Shown here one piece after another: positions 25,973 through 49,505 of a DNA stretch of 64,000 bases; within the stretch, counting starts at the first letter, position 1; every line of letters starts with the position of its first letter. The DNA is taken from contig NC_085875.1 of NCBI RefSeq assembly GCF_034702125.1, positions 41,774,770-41,838,769 on the forward strand, in the 5' to 3' direction. Both the position numbers and the translations under genes were made by a program. This stretch comes from Engraulis encrasicolus. Its lineage: Eukaryota; Chordata; Actinopteri; Clupeiformes; Engraulidae. The notes beneath the pieces were generated by a model, which saw nothing but the letters and a program-made list of their open reading frames with translations, made no database searches and was not told the origin of the DNA.

Positions 25973-26628
25973 GCCAAATGCTGGTAAAACTTGGCTGGCA
26001 TGTTATTCCTTGGAATGACATGCGCATCATAGCAGCCTATATAATGTTGTTTGCCCCTTGTGTATCAATTAGTTGTATTTAAGTTCAAGAAAAAGCTCAG
26101 TAACTCAGTTTCTATTTGCTTGATATACTTCCATGTAGATAGCTAACACCATCTTGCTTTAGCACCTCATCATTTAGACCAACACTACTATGATATAGGC
26201 TATATATATTAGCTTTTTCTGTTGAAGATCAAGATGAGGAAATAGAGTAATTGCCATTTCCCAGGCTTGGTAGTTTGCAATATGTTTTCCAAACAATAGT
26301 GAATAAATAAATACATAAACAATTGTATTTTTTTTCTGTGAAAAGGGCTAAAATGTATAGCAATTTGGAACATACAACGTCTAGGCTAAACAATAGGCAT
26401 AGTAACGGTTTGGTGTTTAGGGATGAAACGGGTAGGCGAGCCTATTTGCACCAAAATAGCATAGAAGCAGCGAAAGAAAAAAAAAACAAAGAAAGTAAAA
26501 GAAAAGAAGAGGTAGGCCTATCTTAATCTAAGACAATTGCTTCAAACGGAGACGGGACCAATGCAAGCCTCTCTAATAATAGCGTAACGTATGCAATCAA
26601 AATGTGTTTTTATTTTATTGATTATTTT

Positions 26629-27209
26629 CAGAGGTGGAACGTAACTAAGTATTTTTACTTCGTTACTGTACTTAAGTAGTTTTTTCTGGAATTTGTACTT
26701 ACTTGAGTAAAAATAAAAATGCAGACTTTTACTTTTACTCAAGTACATTTTTTGACAATTACTTGTACTTTCTACTCCTTACATTTCTAGGAGAAGACTT
26801 ACTAGTTACATTTATCCTAGGTTTTCCTGTTGTGTTTCGTGGATATTTCAGTAGCCTCAGCTGCGGGCAGGGAGGTGGGACCAAGCCCCTCTTCCAAATT
26901 GACACCCAGATAGAAAATATACTTTTAAAAACATTAACAGGACTCCATAGTCATGTTCAAATGGAACCGAAAACCGTTGCAGACAATTTTTCCTATTGTA
27001 TCAAGTAGGTAGACATGGAGAAAGACAGCCAGTGCGCGTGTAGGCCTACTTGTACTTTTGTACTGAAAAGTACATTTAAAAGTTAGTACTTAGGACTTTT
27101 ACTTAAGTACGTTTTTGGTAAACAACTTTTACTTTCACTTGAGTAATTTTTTCGCAGGGTACTTCTACTTTTACTTAAGTACACAACTTCAGTACTTCTT
27201 CCACCTCTG
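26629..27209. mobile_element. hAT-type MITE with perfect 8-bp target duplication
   Basis: Ends CAGAGGTGGAA and TTCCACCTCTG are exact inverted repeats, flanked by an identical 8-bp duplication ATTATTTT (26621-26628 and 27210-27217). The body is rich in ACTTAAGTAC/ACTTGAGTA motifs in both directions. It ends about 255 bases before the yy1 start codon. Confidence 0.88.
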
Positions 27210-27304
27210 ATTATTTTCTGTGCAAATTTGCTAAAATTGCAGAACATAGGCATACATCTAATCTGCCACTATTTTCTCACGCTCGAATGTGTGCGTCTGT
27301 GAAA

Positions 27305-27314
27305 TCTCGCGAGA
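27305..27314. promoter_or_regulatory. TCTCGCGAGA palindrome (BANP-type promoter element)
   Basis: Exact 10-bp palindrome about 150 bases before the yy1 start codon, in a CpG-containing block. This motif marks TATA-less CpG-island promoters and is bound by BANP in mammals. A role in yy1 is inference. Confidence 0.6.
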
Positions 27315-27375
27315 ATATGTAAACAGGCCACCGAGTCGACGGGAGTTCGTGTGGGACAGACGGGGGGAGAGTTGA

Positions 27376-36590
<9,215 letters not shown>

Positions 36591-39230
36591 ACAAGCCCTG
36601 CGCATGTGTGTGTGTGTGTGTGTGAAAAAACGGACCCTTTGTATATTTGTTTCTAGGATTACAAGAAAAAGAAAGCAAAAGAAAAAAAAACCAAGAGAAT
36701 ACCATGGCGAGACTCTTTTGATAAAAGTACAAAAGGTGAGCGTAATGGAATACTGTAGATGTCTTACCCCAGCCACTCACCTCCCTGAGAGAAAAGTGAA
36801 GAAAAGAAAGCGTCACTTTTTTGTTTTTCTTTTTAAACGAACCCACATGGATTTGGAAAGTTTCTTCTTGTGAAGACGCGGAACTGCGGGACCTACGGTC
36901 CAGGAAGTGCCACTGCAGCACCCAAAGAGAAGTTTGCGCTGATATGTACTGTATTCTTTTGTGCAAAAACCATCTTAAAGGAGAGGAAGGAAAAATGCTT
37001 TTTTAAAAGTCAGATTTATTTTGTTTTACAGTGTGCATATTGTACACTTATTTTTGACCTTGTATGTAGTCATGTTATGTGCGTGCGTGTGTATGTTTTT
37101 GAGTGTGTGGGTGTTTCCCCAGAGATTTAGGATTTTTTAGAAGACTGCTGTTATGTTGCTCCTGTAAAGATCCTTATATTATTGTTATCCTATATATATT
37201 ATTTGTGGGGGATATCCTTTCAGGTCTCCTTTTTTTGTGTAATTGCAGCAAAACGTTAATTTCATCATCATGTAGATAATAGAAATGTGAAAGTGTTAAA
37301 AAAAAACCCAATTACACCCATTTTATGTTTTAAGTTATCCTGATGTTAACAGATGCAAAAAATGGTATGTCCATCACTGAAAATCAGTTGTTTCCCCCAA
37401 AGCTTTGTTTTTATAAGTTAAAGGAGCCTACATGAAAAGTCTGGGGTGTCTTACTTTGCATAGCCAGAATGTCGTACAATTGATTGATTAACCCATGTTG
37501 ATATGAACATCCCCTTGTACAGCGGTGACCAACGGTAATTAAAAAAAAGTGTGGTCCCTGACGAGTCATTCCGAGGTGGTTATTGGGACATGGATGATGG
37601 CACTGACAGAAGGGTTTAAAAGGGTTGCATCACTATTCTGCAAACGAAGTACGGTTCAGTCAAATGAATCCGACTGGTACTACCACACATCGCTGTAGGG
37701 TGCATTGGTAATACCAATTTGGTATGCTTGTGTACACTTTTGCTTACAAATTGATGGTAAAGCAACGATTCTTACCTCTGCCAAGGAGGTTATTTTTGCC
37801 TGAAGGTATTGTTCTTCAGCTTTGCCTTTGGATGATTTAGTTGGGTGAATATCTGTTCATTCATTAACTGTCTAACAAAATAATGAGGACCTTCAAGGGA
37901 GCAAAAAAAATGGTTCGACACCGCAATTGAGAATATAATCTATGCACGATTCCTCACTACAAGTCACCATTGTTGTCTGAACCAAACAACTGCTTCTCCA
38001 TGTCATATCCATGAAAAGTCCCCCCGGGTTATTTATTAGCTGTCTTGGAAGCCCTTCCCATCAGGTGTGATCATACAGTAGATGGATGTATGGAGCTCAG
38101 TTGAACGCCATGTTGAGCTTGGGGGAACAGTCCTACCTAGCGATCAGCTCTGCCTATACTTGCTAGTTACTGTGGCATGCACTATATATCAGAACGTTTC
38201 CTTTTTTTAATGGGAAGTCAAGCGAAACATTTTAATGTTGAGGTATTTTATTGCCAGTGGAGCATTAAGGAAAGTGCCTGGAGAAATGCCTTGGTGTGTA
38301 ACATGAGTGAAAGTGCCCCATGGTTCTTAACTCTCGGCAGGAATGAATGGGTTCCTCATTACATCACCCTATTGCTTTCTGTTTCACAGAAATTTCCCTT
38401 GTTCAGAGGAAGAAAATCCTGCTTATAGTTCAGCAAGCTCAGAGTATATAAGCTCCTTGGCAGGATGTTGCACTTAGTTTGTTAAAAGGGAGCCGAGCTA
38501 GAGATGGAAGAAAAAGAAAGTTCTGTTTTATATTTCTGTGAGGCGTAAGGGGCATTATGGTTATTCAAAGAAAGTAGCATTCGTTTTTCTCGATTGTTTA
38601 TACACAATTTCTGGTACTTGCCACATAATTCTGAAAACATCTCACCCATTTACCAACTCATGAACCAATGCCATTGAATACCAAACACAATTCCATATTT
38701 ACACTCAAATGCCCGTTCTTAAACACACCTTTTCCAAAACACTACACGATTCTCTGAATTTGACACAATTTCCAGTGTCAGAAAAATATGGTAAAATTAA
38801 TTGCTGTAGCACATCTGTGTGCTCTGAGTCTAAAAACAAGATTTCATGCTGAGTATAATATTTTGCCATATGCACATTAGTGTTCAAATGGTTCTATGAG
38901 TGGCGATTTAAATGATGGCTTTGTATTCGTTGTTTGACAACAAAATCACCCTTTTAGAAGAGAGAGCATTGTTTTGAGACAAGACGCTCATTTTGCACGA
39001 GAAGTGAGGAGTTTTTCCTGTTGTGTCAGTTTTTGTTTTTTGTGTAGTTTTGAGAATTCAATATACAACCACAGAAATTCTGTGTAAACAATGGAGAAAA
39101 ACTGTAACTGTACTTCCATTTGGTGTTAAAATGTATAGTCTGATGGTTCCAGTCATAAGATCACATAACAACGACAGAATGCTTCAAAATAAAATCCTTT
39201 TATCGTTCATCATAATCAACAACAAAAAGT
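36591..39230 (+). other. yy1: yy1 3' UTR (probable)
   Basis: Long non-coding AT-rich sequence after the yy1 stop, with GT/AAAG-rich start. An AATAAA at 39188-39193 is one possible cleavage signal. No open coding segment with family resemblance. Confidence 0.45.
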
Positions 39231-40165
39231 TTGAAAACAAAGAAAAACATATCTGTCACATCCCTTCAAATATCAAGATCATCAGCTGGTGATTTCAACA
39301 CAATCATCACAGTACATTGCATTCAAATTCAATTTGAGATATTGCTTACACTTTACCTTGTATAGAATTACACAAAATAGTGATTAATATATAATTGCAC
39401 ACAGTGAAACAGTTGAGTTAGGGACATCAGTAGCATGTCATCAGTTTAAAAAACAAAAAAACAAGTAAAAGAACAGCTCGACTCAAAAGAGCATGCATAC
39501 ACTGCTTAAAACAAAGGCAGACAACAGTGCTTGTCAGTCACAACTTGAAATACTGTAAATTCATATTCCTAGATGCTTAGTGCAAGACTGCAATTCCATT
39601 CGTCAATTTCAAACCTGAGATAAATTGTACTTGAGCGTGTGCTTTCTTCCAGATCAGATTAGACTTGCACATTGTTGACATGTATTCACAGAGATTGGAA
39701 GAGTAAAAATACCAATTCGAGTCTTCTCCTTCATAGGGGGGGACACAGGTTGGAAATCAATGTGGTTCCTCCCATCCTTTCCTGTGGCCTTATGATACCT
39801 TAGTAGAAAACTTGTCTTGTCCAGGGTGCAATTTGTTGACTGTGGATTGGGATGGCGGGTGTGGGGTAGGTATTCCCCTTTTCTGGATTTGACATCTCCA
39901 ATCTACATTATTTTAATCATGATTTAATGTAAATTCATGGATATTGCTTAAAATCTATCCTCCCTGTGTTTTTTTCAACACATCACACCCTTGTTAAGAG
40001 GCAACACTGCGGCAAGAGGCCAGGACGGTAGGAACAATACTGATTTGCAGCCGTTGTTAGAAGGAAGGAAGCCAAGCCCAGAACCCTGACAGTCAGCAAT
40101 GTGGACTGGTCTGGAGAGAGATGCAGGGAGGAGGGCGGACGGTGGGATAATGTAGTTACTAGGGC

Positions 40166-40303
40166 TTAACCCCCCAGCTGAGACCGCAGGGCACCGAAGT
40201 TGGGAGTTCCCCACCCGGTCACTGGATCCCACCCTGCCGTCGCACAGAAGCCATTCCCACTCACCTGCTCGTCCCAGCAGCTCATGTGACAGCCTTGGGT
40301 CAC
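40166..40303 (-). CDS. tpp1: tpp1 exon 13 (C-terminus)
   Basis: Reads [20 protein letters not shown] then [25 protein letters not shown] and TAA. Keeps the disulfide Cys pattern and the calcium-binding end. Confidence 0.96.
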   Translation of the reverse strand: MTQGCHMSCWDEQVSGNGFCATAGWDPVTGWGTPNFGALRSQLGG

Positions 40304-43300
40304 CTGTGCAATAGATAATAGCAATTAAAAAAAAAAAAAAGATGAGACATAATTACCACAATGATTAAGTCTATTCACACATTGCCGTTTTGTGATACAT
40401 GGAAAATATTCATTAAAAATGTATTTTCACACTGACTTCTTGCTAAATTTTAGGAAACATGTAATGAAAAATAATTATATTAACAAAAACAGCTGACAAG
40501 TTCTTCTATTAACGTCTAAAACTAATCGAAATATATTGCTCAGAAAGGCAAGAGTTAAGTTGCTAGATGGGCTTGTTTGCAGACAGCTATTAGCCCCAAT
40601 GCGAAGATAATTCTGGGTGAGCCGTTCCTCTCTGCCTTCCCAGTGTGGCTAACACAGACTCAGTCGTCAAGTTTAGTTTGATGATATGAGTCAGTCAGGT
40701 CTAACAGGAGAGATTTCACTTTCAGTTACTACACATAGTGTACCATATCGAGGATGAGTGGTGTGATTGGTTGTAGTTTTGTCTGCAAGCATTTGGCATA
40801 ACTAAACTCCCCTTAGTTTTGTTGTTGCAATAGCATGGCTAAGGGTAATTCTCAAATCTGTCCTGTGTTGCATAGGCATTAGAAAGAAAACATCTACTAG
40901 ATAAACCACTATGTAGGTATGAGGTACAAGCATACCAGTAATGTAATTTGAATGCAACACAGCCTTTTTACTTTGAACATCTTTTGAACCTTTGTCTGAG
41001 GTTGAATTAGCCTTGTGCTGCGCATGCCTCTATGAACGAGTTAAAAATTGAGTTGTGGTCAAACATTCACAGTGACCAGGACCAGACAGTTACATAAGCA
41101 TAGTGCTGACTATAACAGAAACCTAATTTTTTGTCTTCTGTGAAATGCAGATGCATAAAAAGGAGGACACTGAGAAGTAAATAAACATAGAATACGCTGG
41201 TCTGTCGATGGAGTGCATATCATTTTTCCATTACAAAAATACAGGTGAGCGCTTGAAGGACATAATGGACAACAAGCAAAACTAAAACTAAAAGAGTTCC
41301 CTACACTCTTTCAGCTACAGAAAAACTAAACTTAAAATCGTCCAGTAGTCAGCTTAAACCACTCACATCAAAAAGGTACTTCCCCTCCATCTTGTACAGG
41401 AGTGGGTTGAGGAAGCCGAGAGGGGGAAGACCTTTCTGGAGCCGCTGGTCATTCAGGAGAGCAATGAGTCCTCCAACCACTGGAGCAGAGGCCTAAACAT
41501 GTCATTTCAAAAGCATTTCAGAAGTCAAGATGTTATTTTTTCAGTTTGATGAGTCAAAAAAGTGAATTAACAGATATGCTCCCCATTTCATTAATCAGTA
41601 CATCCCCTTATATGGAAAAATGAGCCAGGCCTCATGGTGGTTTAAGGGGGAAGAATTAAAAACACAAAAACAAGTAGCGGATTCAAATTGAGACACAAAG
41701 CACACACCACATTGGCAGAGAAAAAACATCAAAGCGGTACAGAAAAGTCTTCTTTGCCAAATGTCTTATTTTATGTCATCTCCCCAAAAATACACATGGG
41801 GATCTATGCTCGTCATGTGAAATGTGCGATGTAAATAAAGTTGCTTTGAGCTGTAATGAGACCTTACAGTAAATTGTACCAATCATGAAACAACAAACTT
41901 CTAAATTACCGAGGTCCCAGACACCCACGGAATGGGCACCCTGTTGGAGACGATCCAGTAGTTGTCTGAGAGAGCAGCGATGTCGGGGTAGGCCCGCCCA
42001 CTGGCGTTGAAGTACGTCGCCGGAGGAAGACCCTTAGTGTTGTTTAAGTAGGCCTGCACAGCAGTGACCTTCACACAGAAAAGCAAATATGCTTTTTATT
42101 GTGCAAATCTTAATGTACAGTACGTTGTTCTGTACATTCCAATTTGCTCAATATACAATGCATAAATATGCATGATAATAAATCATCCATTTATGCTAAA
42201 CATAAAATGTACAGTGTTTATGTTTCTTGGTCTAGCTACCTGGTAATCAGGCATGTCAAAGACATTGCTGAAGCCACCGCCACTGATGTAGTCGACGATC
42301 TCATAGGAGAGCTTGAAAGGGTTCTTAAATGAAGTTCCACCCACAGTGGTGACATACGGGCTGAAAGGAGATGGATTTTAAAGGACAGAGAAAAATTAAA
42401 AGTCACAGACATTAAGTGAAGTGTTTTCTGTGCCTTTCGATGAGACGTGTGTGATCTTCGATGGCTTGACACTCATTGCCATTTTTATGGAATTTAGAAA
42501 GAAGAAACACTTTGCATTTGGAGAATATTTCAAACATTTGTGACAATGAACAGTTTGTAAGTCTGAGACATTGTCTTACCTTGATGCAGGGAAATTGGGC
42601 CGGAATGTGTTCTTTCCCCCACCTAGGTGCAGGCAGCCAGCTCCACTGTCACCTGGAATATGGATAGGCCCACAAAATGAATTAAGGACATCTGCGTTAC
42701 TCTCTGATAAAGAAATGAATACCAAAAGGCTGTTACAGTGCTACTGACAGAAAAAGAGAGAAAAATAGACCTGCACACACTCACATCCTCATAAGTGCCG
42801 ATTGCTTGTCCGTGGGGGTTCGACAGCTGTCGAGGCTGTACAGGCTATGTGAATGATGTGCTTTAATACATCCAATTTGTGCTTACTAGTGGATGGCTTT
42901 CTACATACAGTAGAAGCTACTGGTCAGGAAGCTGAGTGGTAGCTTCTGGTAAGGAGTCTGTGCCTACCACAGGTTTTGGATGCAGCCAGTGTTCCACTGG
43001 TGGAACGATGCGTTCCGGTGCAAAGCGCAGGCGGGAGAATCAGCATCCAAGCAAGTTTGTTAAATCTCTGGTCCAATCGAATGCTTTGTTGTGATTCTTC
43101 CAGGACCCACCTACGCCTTGCACCACAGTGAACGGTGCGCATTATGAGGTTTCAACAAAAGCTGGAAAATGAAAGAAGTTTACTGCAGCCCAATTCACCT
43201 GAGGCAAAGAGCATTGAGACGCCACGGAGGCCGGCCTTCATGAACTCGTTGCTGACGCGCTGCATGTAGGCGGTGGAGAGGCTGTCCTCGTCGTCCCCGT

Positions 43301-46300
43301 AGCTGATGGTGTGGACCCAGGGGATGGACGACATGTTGCTCAGCAGCACCAGCCACTGCAGGAACGGCTCCTGGGACTCATGACGCCCTACAAGCAAGAG
43401 GATTGTTTAAGTCAGGTTAATTGTCAAATTCTTCATGAGTATATGAAGAGATAGAAATGGTCTAGTGTTTGCAGCGTCTCCAACTCTGGTTGTGCAATTG
43501 ATTTCAATGGGATACTGCATTGAACGCAGATTACACAGAAAGCCTACTTTGACATGAAACGTGTCTGTGCCATTCATTTCAATTGCACACCACCCAGAGA
43601 ATTTTCAGAAAAGTAAATTTTAATTCTACTGTCAAGTCACAGTGCAGATTTGAGCACCTTTTGGTGTGGAAGGACGTATCCGTTTTCATGCATTCCAAAT
43701 CTTTCCAGACAGACAACGAACAAAAATGTATCCTCACCGTCCTCACAGAGAAACTCGGTGTGGTACAACCCTAACTATTCGGCAGGCATAATCATATTCA
43801 CCACTGCTTGACATTAACTTTTACGGCCACGGTGGCAAGTGGTTTTCTCGAGTCATTAGCCATTTAGCCTTTCTCCTAGCCAGTTTTGTTGTCCGTTTTC
43901 TTTTTCCTTCTTTAGTATATTCTTACATTTAAATACAAACAATTGATGCAACTACTGTGATTTGTGATTACTATGAAAAATAAGTCACCTGCCAAAGTGG
44001 CTAGTGAGACTGAAATTGTTACAAGCCACAGCGACAGTTTACCAGCATTTGGCAGACACCAGCCCTGATATGCACATTCAGTACAAAAGTTACCTGGATT
44101 GGTGAAGAGCCATGTGGAGATGTTGGCCCCAGCACTCATGATGTACTCTACGTCCAGACTGGCCTCCAGACCGGCTTTGCCCTGGCCTTGGGTGCCCACC
44201 ACGCGGTCCACTGCCGACAGGTGCTTGAAGCCCGAGCCAAACATGCTCATGAACTCAGCTAGGTCCGCAGGGTGGTAGAACTGCTCCAGAAACTGAAACA
44301 CAAATGTACCGCGTTACAGGATCATCAGACGGTGAAAATAAGTCAAGTCACTTTTCAACAAAACAAAAAGAAAAGAAAGAAAGAAAAGGTTAACTAAAAA
44401 TGTGCAATCATATTTTTTGATATTTAAAAACAGCAAACATTGTGCACAGCAGGGTGAAGTAAAACGAGGAACTTTTGTAGACACTTTTTTTTATTCTTGT
44501 CTTCATATTTTTCTCCAAAAGAACACCATCATCAAGGGTTTTTTCTTTTCTTTTCTTTAAAAAATAAAATAAAGCTAACGGCCTCCAAACTCCTCCTTAC
44601 TTTCTTATCAGATGGTGGTTGACTTTTCCCCTCTTGCCCACATAGCAGGGAGATGTAGAAATCCTTTGTGGCATATACGTATATGGCAGCTATACAGTAG
44701 TTCTGTTTGAACATGTTTGAAGTCTTAAGACACGTGACGTGTTCATTCAGACATGCAGTAATGATTAATCCGCCCAGACGTATAGCGCAGCCTGAGTAGT
44801 GAGTAGACTGCCATTTCAAAACTGTAGCTAAGTACATAAATCCAACGGAAGTAATCACAACATGTTTGGTGCAAATAATGAAGTATGACTTACCACAGTG
44901 GCAAGTAAATTACAAAGTAGCCTTGAAATTACAAAGGGGCATTTAAAGGGACACTCCACCCATTTTGCATTAGGCTTTCCATTGATGGACACCCAGTCAT
45001 ACTTTTGAATGGTCTTTCAAAAATCTCTCAATTCCCCCTGAGATTGGAGAAATCCACATTCATCTCTTAACACTTCCTATGTCAATGATGTAAAAATGGT
45101 CATTTTGCATCATCGACATAGGAAGTGTAAGAGAGGTGGATTTCTGTTGAGACTACAAGCCTTTTTCCCACCTTTTCAACCCCGCCCATAGGGGGTTGGA
45201 CCTAATGCTCTAACAGACCTATCACAGATCAGTGTCCCAGTGCTTTTGAAATCACTGGCATTGAGGCTCCAGTAAGCAGTGTTGCCAGATTGGGCTGTTT
45301 CCCACCCAATTGGGCTGCTTGGGATGGCCGTCTGCGGGTAAAAATGGCATTTTACAGGAAAACTCGCCCAATCTTTCCCATCGACATCAATAGAATTGGG
45401 CGGGATTTAGTGCTTCCAGGCGGGTTTTGAGCATTTTTTGGGCTGGAAATCATCAGCCTCATCTGGCAACACTGCCAGTAAGTCACTGGCATAGCTGGAA
45501 AGGAGAAGCTGGAGCACACTGCAGCTTAGTTTTCAAGACTTTATTTTGTGCACACACCCGACCAACATTTCGGTGTTGCTACACCTTCTTCAGAGTCAAA
45601 TGATAGCAAGAGAGAGACACACATTTCAGGACTTGACATGCACAGGTGATCCCACTTGGTTTGGCTAAATTGGTCTCATCTCATTGCAGGTAATTGACCC
45701 CACCCCCCAACACCAGGACAAGATTGCAGACAATTAGACAGAGAGGCTTTGTGGAAAGGCATTTTGGATTCATACTCTAAATTCAGTGGAGCCTCAGGGC
45801 ATAAATGAGGAACACAATATGTCTTGCTCTCTGTAACAAATTGTTCCAGCATCGCGGCTGTGGTCTTCTAATAATTGCAGCTGTGGTTTTATTGACAATG
45901 TTCTTTGTGTATTGTTTTTTTCACTTTTTTATTTTGTTTTGGGAAGTTGGCAAGCTGTCTAATTGTCTACAATCTTGTCCTGGTGTTGGGGGTGGGGTCA
46001 ATTACCTGCAATGAGATCAGACCAATTTAGCCAAACCAAGTAGGATCACCTGTGAATGTCAAGTCTTGAAATGTGTGTCTCTCTCTTGCTATCATTTGAC
46101 TCTGAAGAAGGTGTAGCAACACAGAAACGTTGGTCGCGTGTGTGCACAAAATAAAGTCTTGAAAACTAAGCTGCAGTGTGCTCCAGCTTCTCCTTTCCAG
46201 TGATGTCTGTCCCACTGTGATGCATTTGCAAGATGAGGGAGGGATGATGCATAGAGTCCCAAATAACTGGATGTGGCCTGTGGAACTTCAGCATTGCCGT

Positions 46301-46875
46301 GCATTATGGGGATTGTTGTCACAAATCCACAAGCACTAAAAAGTCATTTTCTGCCTTTTCTTGGCCAAGAAGGCACCAAATTAGAAATGTATGTTACTAT
46401 TCTACTATACTTATGACCCACTTTCAGTAACATATTCATGTCTCCACCGGTGGAATGCCCCTTTAATTGCAACATTTCGATCTATAGATCAGTAGGAAAA
46501 AAAGAGTGAAATGTTGAAATTAAATCGTGCAAATGAGGACAGTGTGCAGGAGATTTCTCTATAATTGTGATGACCGGAGAAGCTTTTCCGACACACCTGA
46601 CCAAAGGAGGTGTTCAAGGAGTTCTCAAAAATATCTTACTACAGTCTTATAAAGTTAACACACACAGGCATTCTGCAGCCACACCATCTTTGACATTCAC
46701 TAGAAAATAAGTTACTTTAAGTACATATCAGTGGCATGCCTGAGAAGTACGATAAATCAGTTGTATAAGTTCTAGATCCAGAAGATGGACAGTCTTAAAT
46801 TTGACAGTAGCCCTGTGACCATATAGTATATGTTCAGGAGACCCAGTTATTGTGTTACCATATACCACAGGGCCT

Positions 46876-46906
<31 letters not shown>

Positions 46907-49464
46907 TTACCTGTGCCACGGCTTGGCTGTTATTGGCAGCTGAGCCCACATCCGAGGCGGTCAGATTATAACGAGCTCTGATGATTGCTGGAGTGACACC
47001 CAGATGGTACCCTAAACCTCTTCTCTTGCCAAGCCAGGATTTGGCCACCTCCTTCTTTTTTGGGGGGAATCGGTGAAGTCCGCCAACTAGAGGAGGGAGG
47101 GAGGATTAAGACTAGGTTAGTGGGGGACACAAATGTTGGTTTCATTTAATCAAAATGTATTGCTGCCAAGTGCTGGCGTTCATAAGGCAAATTGGAATAA
47201 TAAGATCAGCGTGCACCACAAATATCAGTCCGGTAGTTGTGTTACATTTCAAAAACATTTTAATGGAAAACTTACTCATCATCTTATTCTGACATAAGTA
47301 CAGTGCTGTGTGTGAGATGTACTGCAAAATAGTTTTGGGGACATACCAAAGTCCAGATGTTCAGACACATCATCGTGGACAGAGTACTGGACATCAGACC
47401 TCAGCAGGAGCTGCTCCTCTCGAGCGTAACGGTTGAACCGGCTTCCAGGAAGTAGCGTCTCAGCCTCTCTGGTGAGGAAGACGAACGCTGGGTAGATTAT
47501 TATTTTTTTGAATTCTCACTTTCAAGGATATTGAAAACCAGTGTTTACAAATCCACAGTGCTTGTGAAGCTGGGTGCATAACCTCCCTCTCACTTCCTCC
47601 AAGCTGTCTGCTGACATGCAGCCACATGATTTTACACTCCTTTTGCCGTGTCATACATTTGTTGTACAATGTCTGTGTCTTGTGAGCCATTTTTAACTTT
47701 GCTCTCCAAGCCTTTGTAAACTGATGACACAGTGTGCAATGTATTTATAAATTTAGGCTGTTAAAAAGTGCTGCACAAGCGCATTGAGGTAATACTTTGG
47801 CCTTTCATAGCAACATTGCAAGTCATTGCAGTACCAGCATCGTCTCCATAAAGATTTCACTCATTTCTGGAAATAGCTACTGCAAAGAGGTGGAAGTATA
47901 AATTATGGTTGAGAGAAGGTCTCTAAAACTCACCACAAATCTGTTCTGTACATCCTGTATTACTTGTATGTTGCTATACTCTGTACCGCCGCATATGGTG
48001 AATGCTGCGGTGCATGTTCTTCTTTAGAAGTTGTTATGGCAGAAAGTGTGTCTACTCACTATAATCTACCAAACAATAGTAAAAAAAAGACAAACAATGA
48101 ATTTCCTTACTCGACAGTCATGACACACTGGAGAAAGTCCTGCGTCATGGTTGTCTGGCAGTCCTGTACTCCATGACTCCACAGCCACCTCTGCACTACC
48201 TTCTGAGTCAGCTTGCTGGGCTGGATGAGCCGGGCCACATCCTCAAAAGACATGTACTTCCCTACAGCCAGAGAGAAGAGGGGGATGAGAACAAAGCTGG
48301 GGTGAGTTTCTCAAAAGGGAAGTTGTTAGCCTGTTAGGAAATTCGGTAGTTGCCAATGGGAAAATGCATTGAAAGCAACAAAGTAGCTAATGTAGTAAGC
48401 AACTTTGGTTTCGAGAAATTCACCCCTGACCTGCTCAAGACACAGAGTAAGAGCACGAGAAAGAGCAGGAGACTGAACAAAAGAAGAAGTGCTTGTGTGC
48501 TTTAAGACAAATATGGTTTTCATACTGGACTTTTCTAATACAGTATGTGCAATCAACAGTCTATATATTGTCCATTGACCTTAGAAATGCTGCAGAGAGC
48601 CCCAATAAACAGTATCATATGGGCAGTCATCGGTAAGGCATTAGGTTGCCACGCTTGTAACCCAAAGGCTGCTGGTTCGACTCCCAACCCACAAGGTTGG
48701 TGAGTGTAATTAGCCAGTGCTCCTCCAGGACTGAGGTACCCCTAGCATGGTACAGTCCTGCCACACCACTCCCTTGGGGCCCTGTTTCGGGGTGACCTCT
48801 TGCACAGGTGAGGCATATTTGTAATTTGCATATAAAAACGGAATTTTGTTGTGAGCACGGTGTGTTTTGCAGTACTGTGGGGCCTACCAATCTCCTGATG
48901 TTACAAATACTGTACTTACAAATCTGCAGAAATGTGAGGGGTGTAAACACTTCTGTGATACAGTGTGAGTGCACTAGCTGTTGGAGGGATGTCATAAGAT
49001 GTACAGTATGAATAAGTAATAAATGATAAGACAACATGCTGTGAAGTTATATCAACCTGAACGGTGTTGTACTGCTTTAATGACTGTAAACCCATAACCT
49101 TTCCGTAACAGAAGTTATGAAGACATCCCTGATGGCAAAGGGACGTTGAATAGATGCTGATTGTCATCAAATCAACGACGACCAATGCCGTTGATTCAAA
49201 TTCACTTTGCGATCGGGGATACTGTAGCCTGGAGAGTATACGTGAGGTGGGAGATGGATGAAGGAGAATGTAAAGGGAGGAGGAGGAGGAGGAGGAGGAG
49301 GAGATGAATGAATACCATAGAGCGCTGAGTCAGGATCTGATATCTGACCCAGCAGCGCCTTCATCGGCTCCACATTCCGCTGCCTCAGGGCAAACGTCAG
49401 CTCCACCTGATCAGCAGGGTCGGCTCTGCCAACAAGACGCCAGTCCTCAGGGATGCTGAAAAGC

Positions 49465-49505
<41 letters not shown>

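Larger units (their letters stand above)
44943..46466. mobile_element. TTAA-flanked MITE holding two nested elements
   Basis: Ends AGGGACACTCCACC and GGTGGAATGCCCCT are inverted with TTAA outside each. A short hairpin (45069-45129, CACTTCCTATGTC arms) lies near the left end. A hAT MITE and a long foldback element sit inside. Located in tpp1 intron 6. Confidence 0.75.
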
